Numbered from the stretch's first letter, positions 1 to 8,723 are shown. The stretch is 36,027 nt of DNA from Pseudonocardia sulfidoxydans NBRC 16205 (GCF_007989085.1 NZ_BJVJ01000062.1:1-36027); one strand, 5' to 3'. A program made the numbers and translations. Notes: generated from the letters alone by a model not told the origin.

Positions 1-394
1 CTGGCTCGACGCGGCTCTGGAGAAGGTGCGCCGCTACGTCCCCGAGTCGCGCTGCCGGGCAGTGACCGGTGGCCCGGGTGAACACCTCGTCGACCACCTC
101 GAGACCACCCAGCAAGCCCGCAGCGTCGACCCCGGAGTGCACTACCCACCCGCCGGTGAGGTCTCGCCCTACCCGAACCCCTATGACCAGCAGTACGCGC
201 CGCAGCCACCCGAGCAGCGCTCCCCGGACTGGGCCGAACAAGAAGTCATCCGCGCCGACTACTGGGGCGGCTACTTCACCCAGGCCATGCAAGCCGACCT
301 CGCCTGGCGCCGCACCCGTGACGAGCAGCTGGCCACGCAGAACGCCGAGACCGAGACTAGGCAGCAGCCCAGCGACGACCCGCCGCCGCACTGA
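1..394 (+). CDS. C-terminal part of an unrecognised protein (5' end outside window)
   Basis: The reading frame is open from base 2 and ends at the TGA at 392-394, so only about 130 C-terminal residues are present. It contains W-L-D-A-A-L-E-K-V-R at the left edge, a proline/tyrosine-rich middle (PYPNPYDQQYAPQPP) and an aromatic patch YWGGYFTQAMQADLAW. No catalytic motif or membrane segment is visible. The Pro/Gln-rich tail resembles the disordered ends of conjugation proteins, but that is only an impression. A GTG at 26 could be read as a start, but the frame continues upstream with normal codons, so a truncated larger gene is more likely. Function unknown. Confidence 0.6.
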   Translation, partial: WLDAALEKVRRYVPESRCRAVTGGPGEHLVDHLETTQQARSVDPGVHYPPAGEVSPYPNPYDQQYAPQPPEQRSPDWAEQEVIRADYWGGYFTQAMQADLAWRRTRDEQLATQNAETETRQQPSDDPPPH

Positions 395-678
395 TCCCGA
401 CCTCGACCTCGCCCCCGGCTCCCACGTCCCTCGACGAGAGTGCGGCCAGCCGCCACGACACCGGGTCCGCTCTGGCGGGAGTTATCTAGGTTGGCACCGG
501 CATCGCGATTACGCGGCGAAGGGGCCGTTGACCTGCTGCATAGGATTCCGGTCAGCGTCTGGTTGCCTGCAATTCTGGGGTTCACCTAGACTATGTATTA
601 GCCGCTGCTCTGCGGAGCAGTCGGAAGTGAGCCTGGGAAGTTCCCGCCGGACGACGGGGTCCCAGGCTCGCGGCATGT
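395..678. other. Intergenic stretch with hairpins
   Basis: About 284 bases without a convincing gene. Two inverted repeats lie at its right end: CTGCTC-tgcg-GAGCAG at 604-619 and GAGCCTGGGA (629-638) with TCCCAGGCTC (660-669). The second sits just beyond the stop of the minus-strand DUF3800-like gene. No tRNA-like cloverleaf was recognised. Confidence 0.5.
629..669 (-). terminator. Hairpin terminator of the DUF3800-like gene
   Basis: A perfect 10-bp inverted repeat, GAGCCTGGGA at 629-638 and TCCCAGGCTC at 660-669, lies 10 bases downstream of the minus-strand stop at 679. There is no U-tract, as is common in actinomycete terminators. Confidence 0.5.
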
Positions 679-1239
679 CTAGGCGTCGTACACGACAAGA
701 GTCGTCGCGAACATGTCCAGGTAGACGGGCTCACCAGCCAGCTGCGAGCCCATCGCACCTGCCACCACGTCCGGCACCCACAGCAGAGCGTCGTTCGGAC
801 CTGGGACGTGGTAGATCCGCAGGTCAGACGTGAGCGCCTTCTGCCGACGCAGCCCGTTCAGAAGCTCGATGTCGCCGGCGTTCTGCTTCTTCTCCCGCGA
901 CTCCAGGTAGACATCGGTGACGCCCGCGGTGTGCAGCTCGGGCAGAAGCCTGGCCATGCACAGCCGACGGCGCCGTTCCGACGACGCGTCCTTGTCGACC
1001 TTGACCACGATGGTGTGCATCATCGGCAACGCAGCGATCGAGGAAGCGATCCGCCGCCGGCGCGGAGCGCCTTCACCGCGCCAGTGCAGCTTCTTCTGGC
1101 CCCTCAGCCGCAGAGCAGCCACGGCGGCGCGGGCGGCGAGCAGCTCATCGGTCTCGATCACTGCGGCGGCGAGCAGGTAGGTACCGGCCGCGAACCGTGG
1201 ATCGGGCTCGGACTCGTCGACGTAGGCGCACCACCCCAT
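679..1239 (-). CDS. DUF3800-like (RNase H-fold) protein
   Basis: The protein of about 186 residues opens with GWCAYVDES, matching the first strand and acidic residue of the DUF3800 family, which has a predicted RNase H-like fold. Other matching features are a central strand with the acidic pair in VTDVYLES and a C-terminal PNDALLWVPDVVAGAM, corresponding to the family's late conserved Asp and helix. DUF3800 proteins are typical of phage, plasmid and defence-island cargo; the biochemical activity is not established. Start: the ATG at 1239 places the first strand at the usual position. A GTG at 1260 adds seven residues, and neither has a good Shine-Dalgarno sequence. A GATACT hexamer lies two bases upstream of the GTG, so a nearly leaderless transcript is possible. 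It reads in the same direction as the XRE gene upstream, about 135 bases away. Confidence 0.6.
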   Translation of the reverse strand: MGWCAYVDESEPDPRFAAGTYLLAAAVIETDELLAARAAVAALRLRGQKKLHWRGEGAPRRRRIASSIAALPMMHTIVVKVDKDASSERRRRLCMARLLPELHTAGVTDVYLESREKKQNAGDIELLNGLRRQKALTSDLRIYHVPGPNDALLWVPDVVAGAMGSQLAGEPVYLDMFATTLVVYDA

Positions 1240-1395
1240 AGAGCGACCATGGTCCCCCACCGAGTATCTGCTGTTGATCGCAGGTCCGCGGTCTCTGTGT
1301 GCTGGGGCCGGTGACCACCACGCGGCCCTACATCGTGTGGCCGGCGCTGACCGCGGCCGCCGCTGGCGGGCCTTGGGTTGCGCCTTCTCCTCCGT

Positions 1396-1866
1396 CTACA
1401 GGCACGACGTGTTCTCGGTGCGCCTCAACTCCTCGTCTGAGCCTTTGCCTTCGGCCTTGAGCAGGACCTCCACGATCGCGCTCACCGCCTGTTGCGCACC
1501 CGGCGAGAGTCGCGCAACGCGCAGCATCATCGCCCGGAGGTGACCGTCGCGTAGGACGATGCGCTCCCGCAGCTCGCCGGCGTCGAGGTCGGCCGGCTCG
1601 TCTTCCCAGAAGAAGGCGGGCGAGACCTCGAAGAACCGAGCAAGGTCTTTCAGGTAGCGCTGAGACGGCTCATTCCGCTCGCCGTTGAGGATCTTCAGGA
1701 TGTAGACGCTGCTGATCTCGCCGCCGTTGTCCTCGATCCAGCGCGCGACCTGAGCCGCAGAATACGGCTTGTCCTCGACGCTGCGAATGTTCTGAAACAG
1801 GTAGTTCAGCCGCTCGGGAACCGTACCGCGGGGGTTCGCGACCCTACCTCGCCGTGCACTGGCCAC
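1396..1866 (-). CDS. EspR-like XRE-family transcriptional regulator
   Basis: The product is 156 residues from the GTG at 1866, chosen because GGAGG lies 8 bases upstream; an in-frame ATG at 1884 and longer versions lack such a site. The sequence TVPERLNYLFQNIR, followed by PYSAAQVARWIEDNGGEIS, SVYILKILNGERNEPS and YLKDLARFFEVSPAFFWEDE, is the layout of the mycobacterial EspR type: an XRE helix-turn-helix with a stretched first helix, followed by a helical C-terminal dimerisation domain. Such proteins bind DNA as dimers and can act over long distances. It is one of three paralogue-like regulators in this window (see 24169 and 31186). Its own upstream region carries a perfect 14-bp palindrome (2020-2033), a plausible autoregulatory operator. 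Confidence 0.8.
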   Translation of the reverse strand: MASARRGRVANPRGTVPERLNYLFQNIRSVEDKPYSAAQVARWIEDNGGEISSVYILKILNGERNEPSQRYLKDLARFFEVSPAFFWEDEPADLDAGELRERIVLRDGHLRAMMLRVARLSPGAQQAVSAIVEVLLKAEGKGSDEELRRTENTSCL

Positions 1867-1988
1867 ACCCTCACCCTCCAGCATCCCAGCCTGGCCTCTG
1901 ACCACCTCGTCACCGGCCACCAACGTCGCAGCGAGCCCACGCCGGACCCGGTCCAAGGCCCATAGCAGGCGACGGGACAGCAGTCATG

Positions 1989-2033
1989 ATCATAGGACTG
2001 TATAGCACATGACTAGCGTCGTCAGTACTGACG
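1989..2033 (-). promoter_or_regulatory. Promoter/operator region of the XRE gene
   Basis: In an unusually AT-rich patch upstream of the minus-strand regulator, a TATGAT hexamer (minus strand, 1994-1989) could be a -10 box. A perfect 14-bp palindrome CGTCAGTACTGACG spans 2020-2033, just upstream of it, and is followed by a further GTACTG half-site. Operator function is inferred. Confidence 0.45.
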
Positions 2034-2063
2034 TACTGAGACTGACTTCTTAGCTGAACTCAC

Positions 2064-2261
2064 TTGGGTCAGCACATGGTGTGCGCGGGCGACCGAGTCC
2101 TGCTCGCCACCGACGGACTCCACGGTGTCGTCGCTGCCGTGGCGATCGCCGGAGTGCTGCGAGACGCTCCGACCCTTACCCGCGCTGTTGCGCAGTTGCC
2201 CGGCCTCGCGGTCGCCGCCGGCGCGCCGGACAACATCGCGGTCGGGGTCGCGGACGCCACC
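2064..2261 (+). pseudogene. Remnant of a PP2C-type Ser/Thr phosphatase (C-terminal end only)
   Basis: About 65 residues resemble the end of a PP2C phosphatase. GDRVLLATDGLHGVV matches the motif containing the metal-binding Asp-Gly, and GAPDNIAVGVADA matches the final G-x-x-D-N motif and last strand. All N-terminal motifs are missing, an in-frame TGA sits at 2055-2057 just upstream, and after about 2260 the frame loses family resemblance and runs into the next gene's leader. The usual family length is about 230-250 residues. This is therefore a decayed fragment, probably left by an insertion or deletion that joined foreign DNA at about 2050. The family assignment rests on motif recognition. 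Confidence 0.6.
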
Positions 2262-2382
2262 GAGGGGCAAAGTCAGATGCCGGTTGCCCTGTCTCTGCGG
2301 CTGACGTGGCCGCGAGTGTCGGTCTTCGCCTCTACCATCAAGGGTTGTCTCAGGACCCCCGACGTGGAGGAGGCCCATCGCC

Positions 2383-2886
2383 ATGCCGGTGGAGATCAAT
2401 GCTCGGTACTTCGACCCGAACGACCCGGACGACTACCTCGCGCGCCGTTTCGCCGCAGGGCCGTCGCCGGCGGCCGCGGCCGCGGTGGAGTCAGTGTCTC
2501 CGTGGGTCGAGCCCGATTACGCCTCCATCCCCTCCGACGGTGATCTGCCGTGGGATGCGGCCGAACGCGACCTGGTGTGGCCGGGGCCAGCCATGATCAT
2601 GCCTGCCGGGCTGTTGCCGGACGGCAAGCCCTACAGCCGCGACGAGCGCGACAACGCGACCAGGATCTGCGGTGAGGTCGTGACCTCCGGGGTGGAAGCC
2701 GACGGGGTGGTCCAGGCGTACGACCGCCAGCAGGACGCGCTTCGGGAGCGCGCTGGGCTGCCCTACGCGGTGCGCGGCTCGAACGGCTTGGAGGACTTGC
2801 CGGAGACGCTGCGTGTGATCGAGCAGTTGCACCGTGAGGAACGGGTCCGCCGCCAGCGCGCGCACCGGTCGCGCTGGGGCGGCTGA
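2383..2886 (+). CDS. Hypothetical protein convergent with the relaxase gene
   Basis: The product is 167 residues; the ATG is preceded by a strong GGAGGAGG site. It begins MPVEINARYFDPNDPDDYL, has an alanine-rich segment, then a central SRDERDNATRICGEVVTSGVEADGVVQAYDRQQDALRER helical region (2 short stretches, rich in charge) and a basic tail HREERVRRQRAHRSRWGG. No known domain was recognised. The helical, highly charged composition and its position next to the relaxase suggest a plasmid-encoded accessory protein, but this is inference. Its TGA (2884-2886) directly abuts the relaxase stop on the opposite strand (2887-2889), so the two genes end tail to tail with no spacer. Confidence 0.7.
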   Translation: MPVEINARYFDPNDPDDYLARRFAAGPSPAAAAAVESVSPWVEPDYASIPSDGDLPWDAAERDLVWPGPAMIMPAGLLPDGKPYSRDERDNATRICGEVVTSGVEADGVVQAYDRQQDALRERAGLPYAVRGSNGLEDLPETLRVIEQLHREERVRRQRAHRSRWGG

Positions 2887-5800
2887 TCAGTCCAGGTCCA
2901 GGCCCCAGTCCTCGGACTGTTCCTGCCCCAGCTCGATCTGCGCTCCGGCCCGGTGGTGCTCGTGGCCGGTGGTCCGCTCCGGACCGTGGATGCTCTGGTC
3001 GCGTTCGGCCTGGTCGCGCCGGGTCCGGTCAGCCTCGACAGTCTCGACGCTTTGACGGCGGCGCTCCGCGGCGCGCACCGGCTCGGCGGCCTCGCGCTGC
3101 TCCCGGATGGCCTGTGCCAGGCGGGCCTGCTGGCGGGCTTCGGCCAGGCTGACCCGCACCTCGGTGTCGCCCTGGCCGGGCTCGACCGCCTGCCCCTGGC
3201 CACGTTCGGGGGTCTCGGTCTCGACCCGCAGCGGCTGCGCGCCGACGCGCGCCTCGTCGGAGAGCTCGAACAGCGTCAGCTGGTTCTTGTCCTCGCGGTC
3301 CGGTTCGGTCAGGGCCCGCTCGTCGCGCCCGCGGTCGGCGGCCGCGGCCTGGTCTACCGCCGTCTCCACCGCTGTCTCGGCCGACGTCGACGCCCGCCCG
3401 GCCGCTGCCCCGATCAGCTCCGTCGCCTGCTCGTCGGCAGTCGGCTCGACCTCGACCTCGACCGGCTGGGACTGGCCGACCAGACGGTCGCGCCAGCGCT
3501 GCCACCACCCCACGGTCTCGGCCGCCTCGGCCTCGACACCAGGACGCGCCTCGACCTCATCCCGGTCAACGATCATGGGCTCACCGGCCGCGGCCGCGCC
3601 GGCCTGGTGCTCGACCGCATGCTCCTGGTCTGGCTCGGCCGTGGCCGGCTGCTGATCAGCCGCGATGCCGAACAGCTCCAGCTGCTCCGGCTCGCCCGCG
3701 ACCGTCCGGGTCGGGTCGGCGACGTCGCGGCGCTCCAGCTCCTGCCCGGCGAGCTGGTCGCGCACCCGGGCGTCCTCGGTGGCGGCGCACCAGTCCTGGC
3801 GGGCCTGGTGCACGGTCTCCAGCTGCCGGGCGCGCTCGGTGTAGTCGCGGGCCAGACGCTCGGCCCGCTCGGCATCGACCCGAGTCGTCTCGTACTCCGG
3901 GGCATCGACGTCGAGCGTCTGCAGCTCTGCGGCGTAGAGGACCGCGTCCTGCCGGTAGCCCTCGGCAACCGTGTAGGCCGCGGCCATCTCGTCGGCGACG
4001 AACGGCGGCGCCCAGGTCTGCTCCCGCTGCCAGCGGGCCTGGATCTCGCGCAGCTCGGCGTCGGTGGCCGTGGCCAGGTCCAGCGCGTCGACCGGCCGGC
4101 CCATCGCGGCGTGCGCCTGCTGCCACAGCGCGCGGCGGAACTCCTGCTCCCGGCTGGGCGCGACACCGATCGACACCTGCTCCGGCGAGACCGCCGACAG
4201 CTCCCGATACGCAGCCACGATCCCGGCCCGGCGCACCCACTCCGCCCGCTGGCCCGACTCGACCGGCGGCGCGCCCAGGTGCTCGACCGCCCACGCCGGC
4301 AGGTCCTCGGCCGCGCGCTCACCGAGCTCGTGCTGGCGGTCGCTGGCCAACACCGCCATCTCCTGCAGCCACTGGCCCACCGGCCCGGCCATCGGCGGGC
4401 CCAGCGTGGTCCAGTCGCCGGCCTCGACCTGCTGTTCGGGCATCCGCTGGTCGGTCAGCAGCCGCACCCGGTAGCGCAGCACGTCGGTGACGCTGTCGAC
4501 GTCGCCGAGGCTGCGCGCGTTCACCGCCGCGACCAGCACCTTCTCGACGTCGTGGCCGGCCATCTCGGCCTCGCGCAGGGTGCGCATCAGCCGACCCCAC
4601 CCGTGCTCGTGCTGCGCCGACACGAGGTTCTCGATACCGCCCTGCGCGGTATCCACCTGCGCGGTGTCACCGAGCAGACCAGCGAGCATGTCGCTGTAGC
4701 GGTACTCGGCCCATTCACGCGACACGAGGTCCCACTGCGTGCCGATCCAGGCCAGGCTCTGGCCCTCCTCGACCGCCGCGCGGTGCTCGAGCTCGGCGGC
4801 GCGGGCCGGGTCGGTGTTGTCCAGGATGTTGGCCAGGGCGGTGACCGGGTCGATGGCCAGCCGTTCGGGCTCGTGCGCATCCGGGGCCCGCTCGGTGGTC
4901 AGGTAGGCGGTGTTGCGTTCCCGGCCGCGGGTCATCGCCACGTAGGCGTCCTCGCGGCTCGACGCCACGCCGAGCAGGTTGTGGGAGGTGTCGACGGTGC
5001 GGCCCTGCGCGGCGTGGATCGTGCCCGCGTAGCCGAGCGTCACATGCTGACGCACATAGTCGCGGGGCAGGTAGGCCGTCGCCCCGTCGCGGGTGTCCGC
5101 GACCAGCCGGCCGCGCTCGTCGACACCGCGGACGGTGTAGATCTCACGGTTGACGACCATGCCGCGCCCGCCGCGCACCTCAATCTGGTAGTCGTTGCGA
5201 CGGGCCTGGATGACGTCGCCGACGCTGATCGCGTTCTTGTCGCGGCCGGTGGCCAGGACCCGGGCGTCGACGCGGCCCAGCGCGACCAGCTGCTCGCGAA
5301 CGGCACGAGACAGGTCCGCGGCCTCCGGGTTGGTCCCGACGATCAGCAGTGAGTCCTGCCCGGCGAGGGTGTCGGCGAGGTAGCCGCGTACCGCGGCCTC
5401 CTGCATCTGCTCGACCGTGCCCCCGCGCAGCCTGCCGCGGTCCTCGTACTCGGCGATGACGCTGGTGTCCCCGACCCGCAGCCGGATGCTGGCCTGCTTC
5501 TCCCAGTCCGCGGAGAACCGCCGGACCGCGTCCAGCTCGTACGCGCCGTTGTCGGTGGCCAGCAGGTCCAGCAGGCCACCGGCGCCCACCGCGCCGAGCT
5601 GGTGGTGATCACCGGTGTAGAGCAGCTTCCCGCCGCCGGCCTCGACGAGCGCGCTGATCCGGGCCAGTTCGTCGGTGCCCGACATCCCGGCCTCGTCCAG
5701 CACGAACAGGTCCCCGGCGCGCACCTGATCGCGGACCACGCCGTTCGCGTCCGGGGAGAACCGGGCCAGGAACTGGAAGGTGTTGATCGCCTCCAGCCCT

Positions 5801-7632
5801 TCCTCGTTCAGCACCTGAGTCGCGCGCTGCGAGGTCGCGAGCCCCAGCACCCGCCCGCCGGTGTGCTCGCTCCACACCGCCGCCAGCGTGGCCACGGTGA
5901 AGCTCTTCCCGGTGCCCGCCGGGCCGATCAGCACATCCCCGGCCCGCCCGGACGACACCACCCCGAGCACCGCAGCCCGCTGGTCCTCGGTCAGCGTGGT
6001 CGCCGCCAGCTCGACACGCAGCACCTCCAGCTCCGGGCCGCTGATAGCCGGCGCGGTCAGCTGCCGCGCCCCCACCACGATGCGCCGCTCGGTCTCCAGG
6101 TGCGCCTCGGTCGCGTAGACCTCGTCCAGGTGCGGCCGGTAGACCAGCCGCCCATCCTCCGGCCGCTGCAACGCCACCGGCACCTCGACCGGATCCGCCG
6201 CGGTCAACACCAGAACACCGAAGCCGTTCCCCGCACACACAGCCTCGCGCGCCAACGTCTCGAGGTAGGCCGGCCGCTCCTCCGCCGAGCAGGGAGCGTG
6301 CAGCACCTGCCGGTCCACCGCCGCGATCAGGTTCCCCAGCGTCCACGTCGCATACCGCGACTGCACGTCCAGCACCGCCGCCGCCACGATCGCAGCCCGG
6401 TCACTCTGGTCGGGCATCATCGCGGCGTCCGGGTGACCCTCGCGCGCCACCTCCGCGGCCGCGGCATCGACCCCCTCCAGCATCGCGACCAGCCGCCCCG
6501 CGCGCTGCTGCCCCCACGCGCGCAACGCCCGCGGCCCAGACTCCGGGCCCTTCGCCTGCCGCGTCTCCAACGTCGCCATCTGCATGATCGCCTTGCGCGC
6601 AGCCGGGCTCGGCTCGTACCCGTGCCGGTCCACGTAGGCCTCGACGAGCTCCCCGGCGCGCTCCTGCACCTGCGCGCGCCGCGTCGACGCCTCCGCGACC
6701 AGCGACGAGTCCACCCCCAGGATCTCGCGGGCCTTACCGTCCGGGCGGGTCGCGAACACCACCCCGAGACCAGCGGTGAGCTTGACCTCCAGGGCCCGCT
6801 CGTAGGCGACCGCGACCGCCTCCTTGATCGGGCGGAACCCCTTCGCGTCCAGCGCCCGGATCACCCCGTCGCTGACCGTCGTGGCCCGGTTCAGCACCGC
6901 CGCGTGGCAGTGCAGCTGCGGCTCGTTCGCCCGGCTCGTCGAGTGATCGAACTTGATCACCGCGAGCCCGGTGGCCCGCTCGTAGCGACCGACCGAACGC
7001 CCACCCATCGTCTTGCCGTGATAGCCCGCCCGCACGTACGCGCCGTGCTCCTCCAGGTGCCCCAGCGCTACGTCCACGGCCTCGCGGTGGGCCTGCAGCA
7101 CCGTCTCCGCCTCGGCGTGCGCGCCCGCCGCGACCAGCGCGGTGTAGTACACGCTGACGCTCTTCACCGGGCTGAACGTGAAGTCGTAGTAGGCGACGGC
7201 CTTGCGGCCGTCGGTGCGGGCGGCGAGCTCGATCTCCTTGATCCGCTCCGGCGTCGCGTCCGGTTCCCGCTCCAGCGCGGCCGCCACCCGCGCGTCGTAG
7301 TCCTTGAACTGCCGCGGCGCCCGGCCCAGGAAATCGTCGCTGTCCGGGTGCTTCAGCTCCCCGAACACCTTCCGCACATCCTCCGCGGTGGCCGCGCTCC
7401 CCGCGACCATCCCGAGCATGCCCAGCCCGCTGCCGTACCACCGCCCGGGGGCTTCCCCATGCTCCTGCGCCGAGAGGAAATAGCCCGCCGCGTCCTGCGT
7501 CAGACCCGCGCCCTTCTCGACCTCCTGGCCGGGCGCCTGGTTGCGCTCGGGGGCGTGCTCGTGCTCGGCGCAGCCGGACCCCTTCAGCAGGTACTCGACC
7601 GCCCCAGCGGACACGGCGGTGATCCGGAGCAC
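2887..7632 (-). CDS. MobF-family conjugative relaxase/helicase (TrwC/TraA-like)
   Basis: The 1581-residue protein starts at GTG 7632. Residues 1-300 form a MobF (TrwC-like) relaxase domain: an early tyrosine (Y14) as candidate nicking residue, APGRWYGSGL near 62-70, YDFTFSPVKSVSV at 149-161, and a histidine triad H230, H241 and H243 in FDHSTSR...LHCH. Residues 540-910 form a superfamily 1 helicase: Walker A GPAGTGKS at 570-577, Walker B FVLDEAGM at 643-650, GDHHQLGAV at 674-682, and late motifs TIHAAQGRTVD and AYVAMTRGRER. The remaining 650 residues are Glu/Ala/Arg-rich and probably helical or disordered, with LTLFEL near the end. The protein would nick oriT, stay covalently bound to the strand and unwind it during transfer. 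The adjacent 560-base region upstream of its start is the natural place for oriT. Confidence 0.93.
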   Translation of the reverse strand: MLRITAVSAGAVEYLLKGSGCAEHEHAPERNQAPGQEVEKGAGLTQDAAGYFLSAQEHGEAPGRWYGSGLGMLGMVAGSAATAEDVRKVFGELKHPDSDDFLGRAPRQFKDYDARVAAALEREPDATPERIKEIELAARTDGRKAVAYYDFTFSPVKSVSVYYTALVAAGAHAEAETVLQAHREAVDVALGHLEEHGAYVRAGYHGKTMGGRSVGRYERATGLAVIKFDHSTSRANEPQLHCHAAVLNRATTVSDGVIRALDAKGFRPIKEAVAVAYERALEVKLTAGLGVVFATRPDGKAREILGVDSSLVAEASTRRAQVQERAGELVEAYVDRHGYEPSPAARKAIMQMATLETRQAKGPESGPRALRAWGQQRAGRLVAMLEGVDAAAAEVAREGHPDAAMMPDQSDRAAIVAAAVLDVQSRYATWTLGNLIAAVDRQVLHAPCSAEERPAYLETLAREAVCAGNGFGVLVLTAADPVEVPVALQRPEDGRLVYRPHLDEVYATEAHLETERRIVVGARQLTAPAISGPELEVLRVELAATTLTEDQRAAVLGVVSSGRAGDVLIGPAGTGKSFTVATLAAVWSEHTGGRVLGLATSQRATQVLNEEGLEAINTFQFLARFSPDANGVVRDQVRAGDLFVLDEAGMSGTDELARISALVEAGGGKLLYTGDHHQLGAVGAGGLLDLLATDNGAYELDAVRRFSADWEKQASIRLRVGDTSVIAEYEDRGRLRGGTVEQMQEAAVRGYLADTLAGQDSLLIVGTNPEAADLSRAVREQLVALGRVDARVLATGRDKNAISVGDVIQARRNDYQIEVRGGRGMVVNREIYTVRGVDERGRLVADTRDGATAYLPRDYVRQHVTLGYAGTIHAAQGRTVDTSHNLLGVASSREDAYVAMTRGRERNTAYLTTERAPDAHEPERLAIDPVTALANILDNTDPARAAELEHRAAVEEGQSLAWIGTQWDLVSREWAEYRYSDMLAGLLGDTAQVDTAQGGIENLVSAQHEHGWGRLMRTLREAEMAGHDVEKVLVAAVNARSLGDVDSVTDVLRYRVRLLTDQRMPEQQVEAGDWTTLGPPMAGPVGQWLQEMAVLASDRQHELGERAAEDLPAWAVEHLGAPPVESGQRAEWVRRAGIVAAYRELSAVSPEQVSIGVAPSREQEFRRALWQQAHAAMGRPVDALDLATATDAELREIQARWQREQTWAPPFVADEMAAAYTVAEGYRQDAVLYAAELQTLDVDAPEYETTRVDAERAERLARDYTERARQLETVHQARQDWCAATEDARVRDQLAGQELERRDVADPTRTVAGEPEQLELFGIAADQQPATAEPDQEHAVEHQAGAAAAGEPMIVDRDEVEARPGVEAEAAETVGWWQRWRDRLVGQSQPVEVEVEPTADEQATELIGAAAGRASTSAETAVETAVDQAAAADRGRDERALTEPDREDKNQLTLFELSDEARVGAQPLRVETETPERGQGQAVEPGQGDTEVRVSLAEARQQARLAQAIREQREAAEPVRAAERRRQSVETVEADRTRRDQAERDQSIHGPERTTGHEHHRAGAQIELGQEQSEDWGLDLD

Positions 7633-8192
7633 GAGATCAGCTTACCCGACCAGCCCCATGATCATTAACTAATGCATAGGTGTGTTGGCTTTGGAGCGGT
7701 GGAGGATGTGGGTGCGATGAGGAGCGGGTGAGTCAGGGAGGTCGTGAGGGAGCGGATGTGCTGGCGAGGTGTGAAGTGGCGTTGGTAGTGGTGAGAAAGG
7801 CGTGGAGTGGCGGAGGAGGGACAGGAGGAGGGGGAGGCGCGGCGGCCGTCGGGTGGTCGAGGCTGTGCGGCGCGTTCAGGGCCCGCTACGGGCCTGAGAG
7901 TCGGCGGCGGTCGGCGCCGTGGGGTGTTGCTCTATGAGACCGTGACGTCATCGGTAGATGCATCGCCTCGCGGCTGAGGATGGCCGCGCTGGCTCGGCCA
8001 GCGTCGGCGGCCGGTCGGCCGCTCACTGTCGGCCGCCTCCGTCATTTTCTGGCCGGGAGTTTTCGGCCAGGCAGCGAGCCGGGACGGGCGGTTCTGGCCG
8101 GTCCTTCGATCGGCTGAGACCGCCGCTGCGCAGAGTCTGCCGCCGGTATCGTGATCTTGCTGTTGCTGTCGTCTGTGAGGAGTCCAACCCTG
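7633..8192. other. Non-coding region between divergent relaxase and coiled-coil genes; candidate oriT
   Basis: This stretch of 560 bases separates two divergently read genes and has no credible coding frame. It has three parts. An AT-rich patch at about 7655-7680 includes the palindrome ATGATCAT next to TTAACTAATGCAT, and is probably the relaxase promoter. A tract at 7681-7860 is strikingly G-rich and C-poor on the plus strand. A cluster of inverted repeats built on GGCCG/CGGCC lies at 7987-8070. AT-rich patch, strand asymmetry and hairpins beside a MobF gene are what an origin of transfer usually looks like. No nic site could be identified by sequence. Confidence 0.5.
7987..8070. repeat. Cluster of three perfect 7-bp hairpins (candidate oriT structure)
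   Basis: Three perfect inverted repeats follow each other: CGCTGGC-tcg-GCCAGCG at 7987-8003, GCGGCCG-gt-CGGCCGC at 8007-8022, and CTGGCCG-ggagtttt-CGGCCAG at 8049-8070. Further half-sites (TCGGCCGC at about 8030, CTGGCCGG at about 8093) continue the theme. The shared GGCCG core suggests binding sites for a single protein, such as a relaxosome accessory factor or the adjacent gene's product. Confidence 0.55.
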
Positions 8193-8720
8193 ATGGTCGA
8201 GCCGACCGCGCCGACCGGGCAGCGCCCGGGGCGCTCCCGTCGTCGTCCCGCCACGCGGGAGCACCTTGCCCGGTTGACCGCTGCCCGTGACCGGCTCGAC
8301 GCCGAGCAGGAGGCGCGGCGGCGCCGCGAAGACGAGCTGTTCGAGGAGTTCGCCGCGGTCGCGGTCGCCCGTGACGATGTCGTCGCCGAGCAGGACCGCC
8401 GCCTCGCCGACCTCGACCGGCAACGCGGCGAGATCGAACACGTCACCGCGGCGGCGCTGGGCGACCTCGAACACCGGCAGATGGCCGTGCTTCACCAGCT
8501 CCAGCAACTCGGCCGCACCGTCGAGCAACTCGCCGAGCTCGTCGACATCCCGGTCAAGAAACTCCGCCCCCGCCTGCGCGCCCACCGCGCCGCCACTACC
8601 GGCCCGGCGACCAGCACAAACTCTCCCGAGCCGACACCGCCCGCGCCGCCGGCCGGTCCGCCCGAACCGCCTGCAGCCGGCCCGCCGGCCCCGGCCGCTG
8701 CTGCCGCGACGACCGTCTGA
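8193..8720 (+). CDS. Coiled-coil protein, possible relaxosome accessory factor
   Basis: The product is 175 residues from ATG 8193, which has GAGGAG 10 bases upstream. After a short basic N-terminus (GQRPGRSRRRPATREH), residues 25-115 form a nearly continuous charged heptad-like helix (RLTAARDRLDAEQEARRRRE and onward to LHQLQQLGRTVEQLAELVDI). The helix is followed by a basic patch VKKLRPRLRAHRAA and a Pro/Ala-rich tail. The end of the helix, VEQLAELVDIPVKKLRPRLR, could be a small helix-turn-helix. It is divergent from the relaxase across the putative oriT, which is where relaxosome accessory proteins are often encoded; that role is inference. It ends at a strong bidirectional hairpin. Confidence 0.7.
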   Translation: MVEPTAPTGQRPGRSRRRPATREHLARLTAARDRLDAEQEARRRREDELFEEFAAVAVARDDVVAEQDRRLADLDRQRGEIEHVTAAALGDLEHRQMAVLHQLQQLGRTVEQLAELVDIPVKKLRPRLRAHRAATTGPATSTNSPEPTPPAPPAGPPEPPAAGPPAPAAAAATTV

Positions 8721-8723
8721 CCG

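Noticed and set aside
480..620. Possible tRNA or attachment site near GGGGTTCACC
   Set aside because: No acceptor stem, anticodon arm or CCA-compatible fold could be built; no duplicated att sequence was seen in the window.
2953..7668. Long plus-strand frames opposite the relaxase (2953-5352 and 5602-7668)
   Set aside because: They mirror the relaxase gene; long antisense frames are expected in high-GC coding DNA. Their sequences are Leu/Arg/Gly/Pro-rich with no domain, while the minus strand has full relaxase and helicase motifs.
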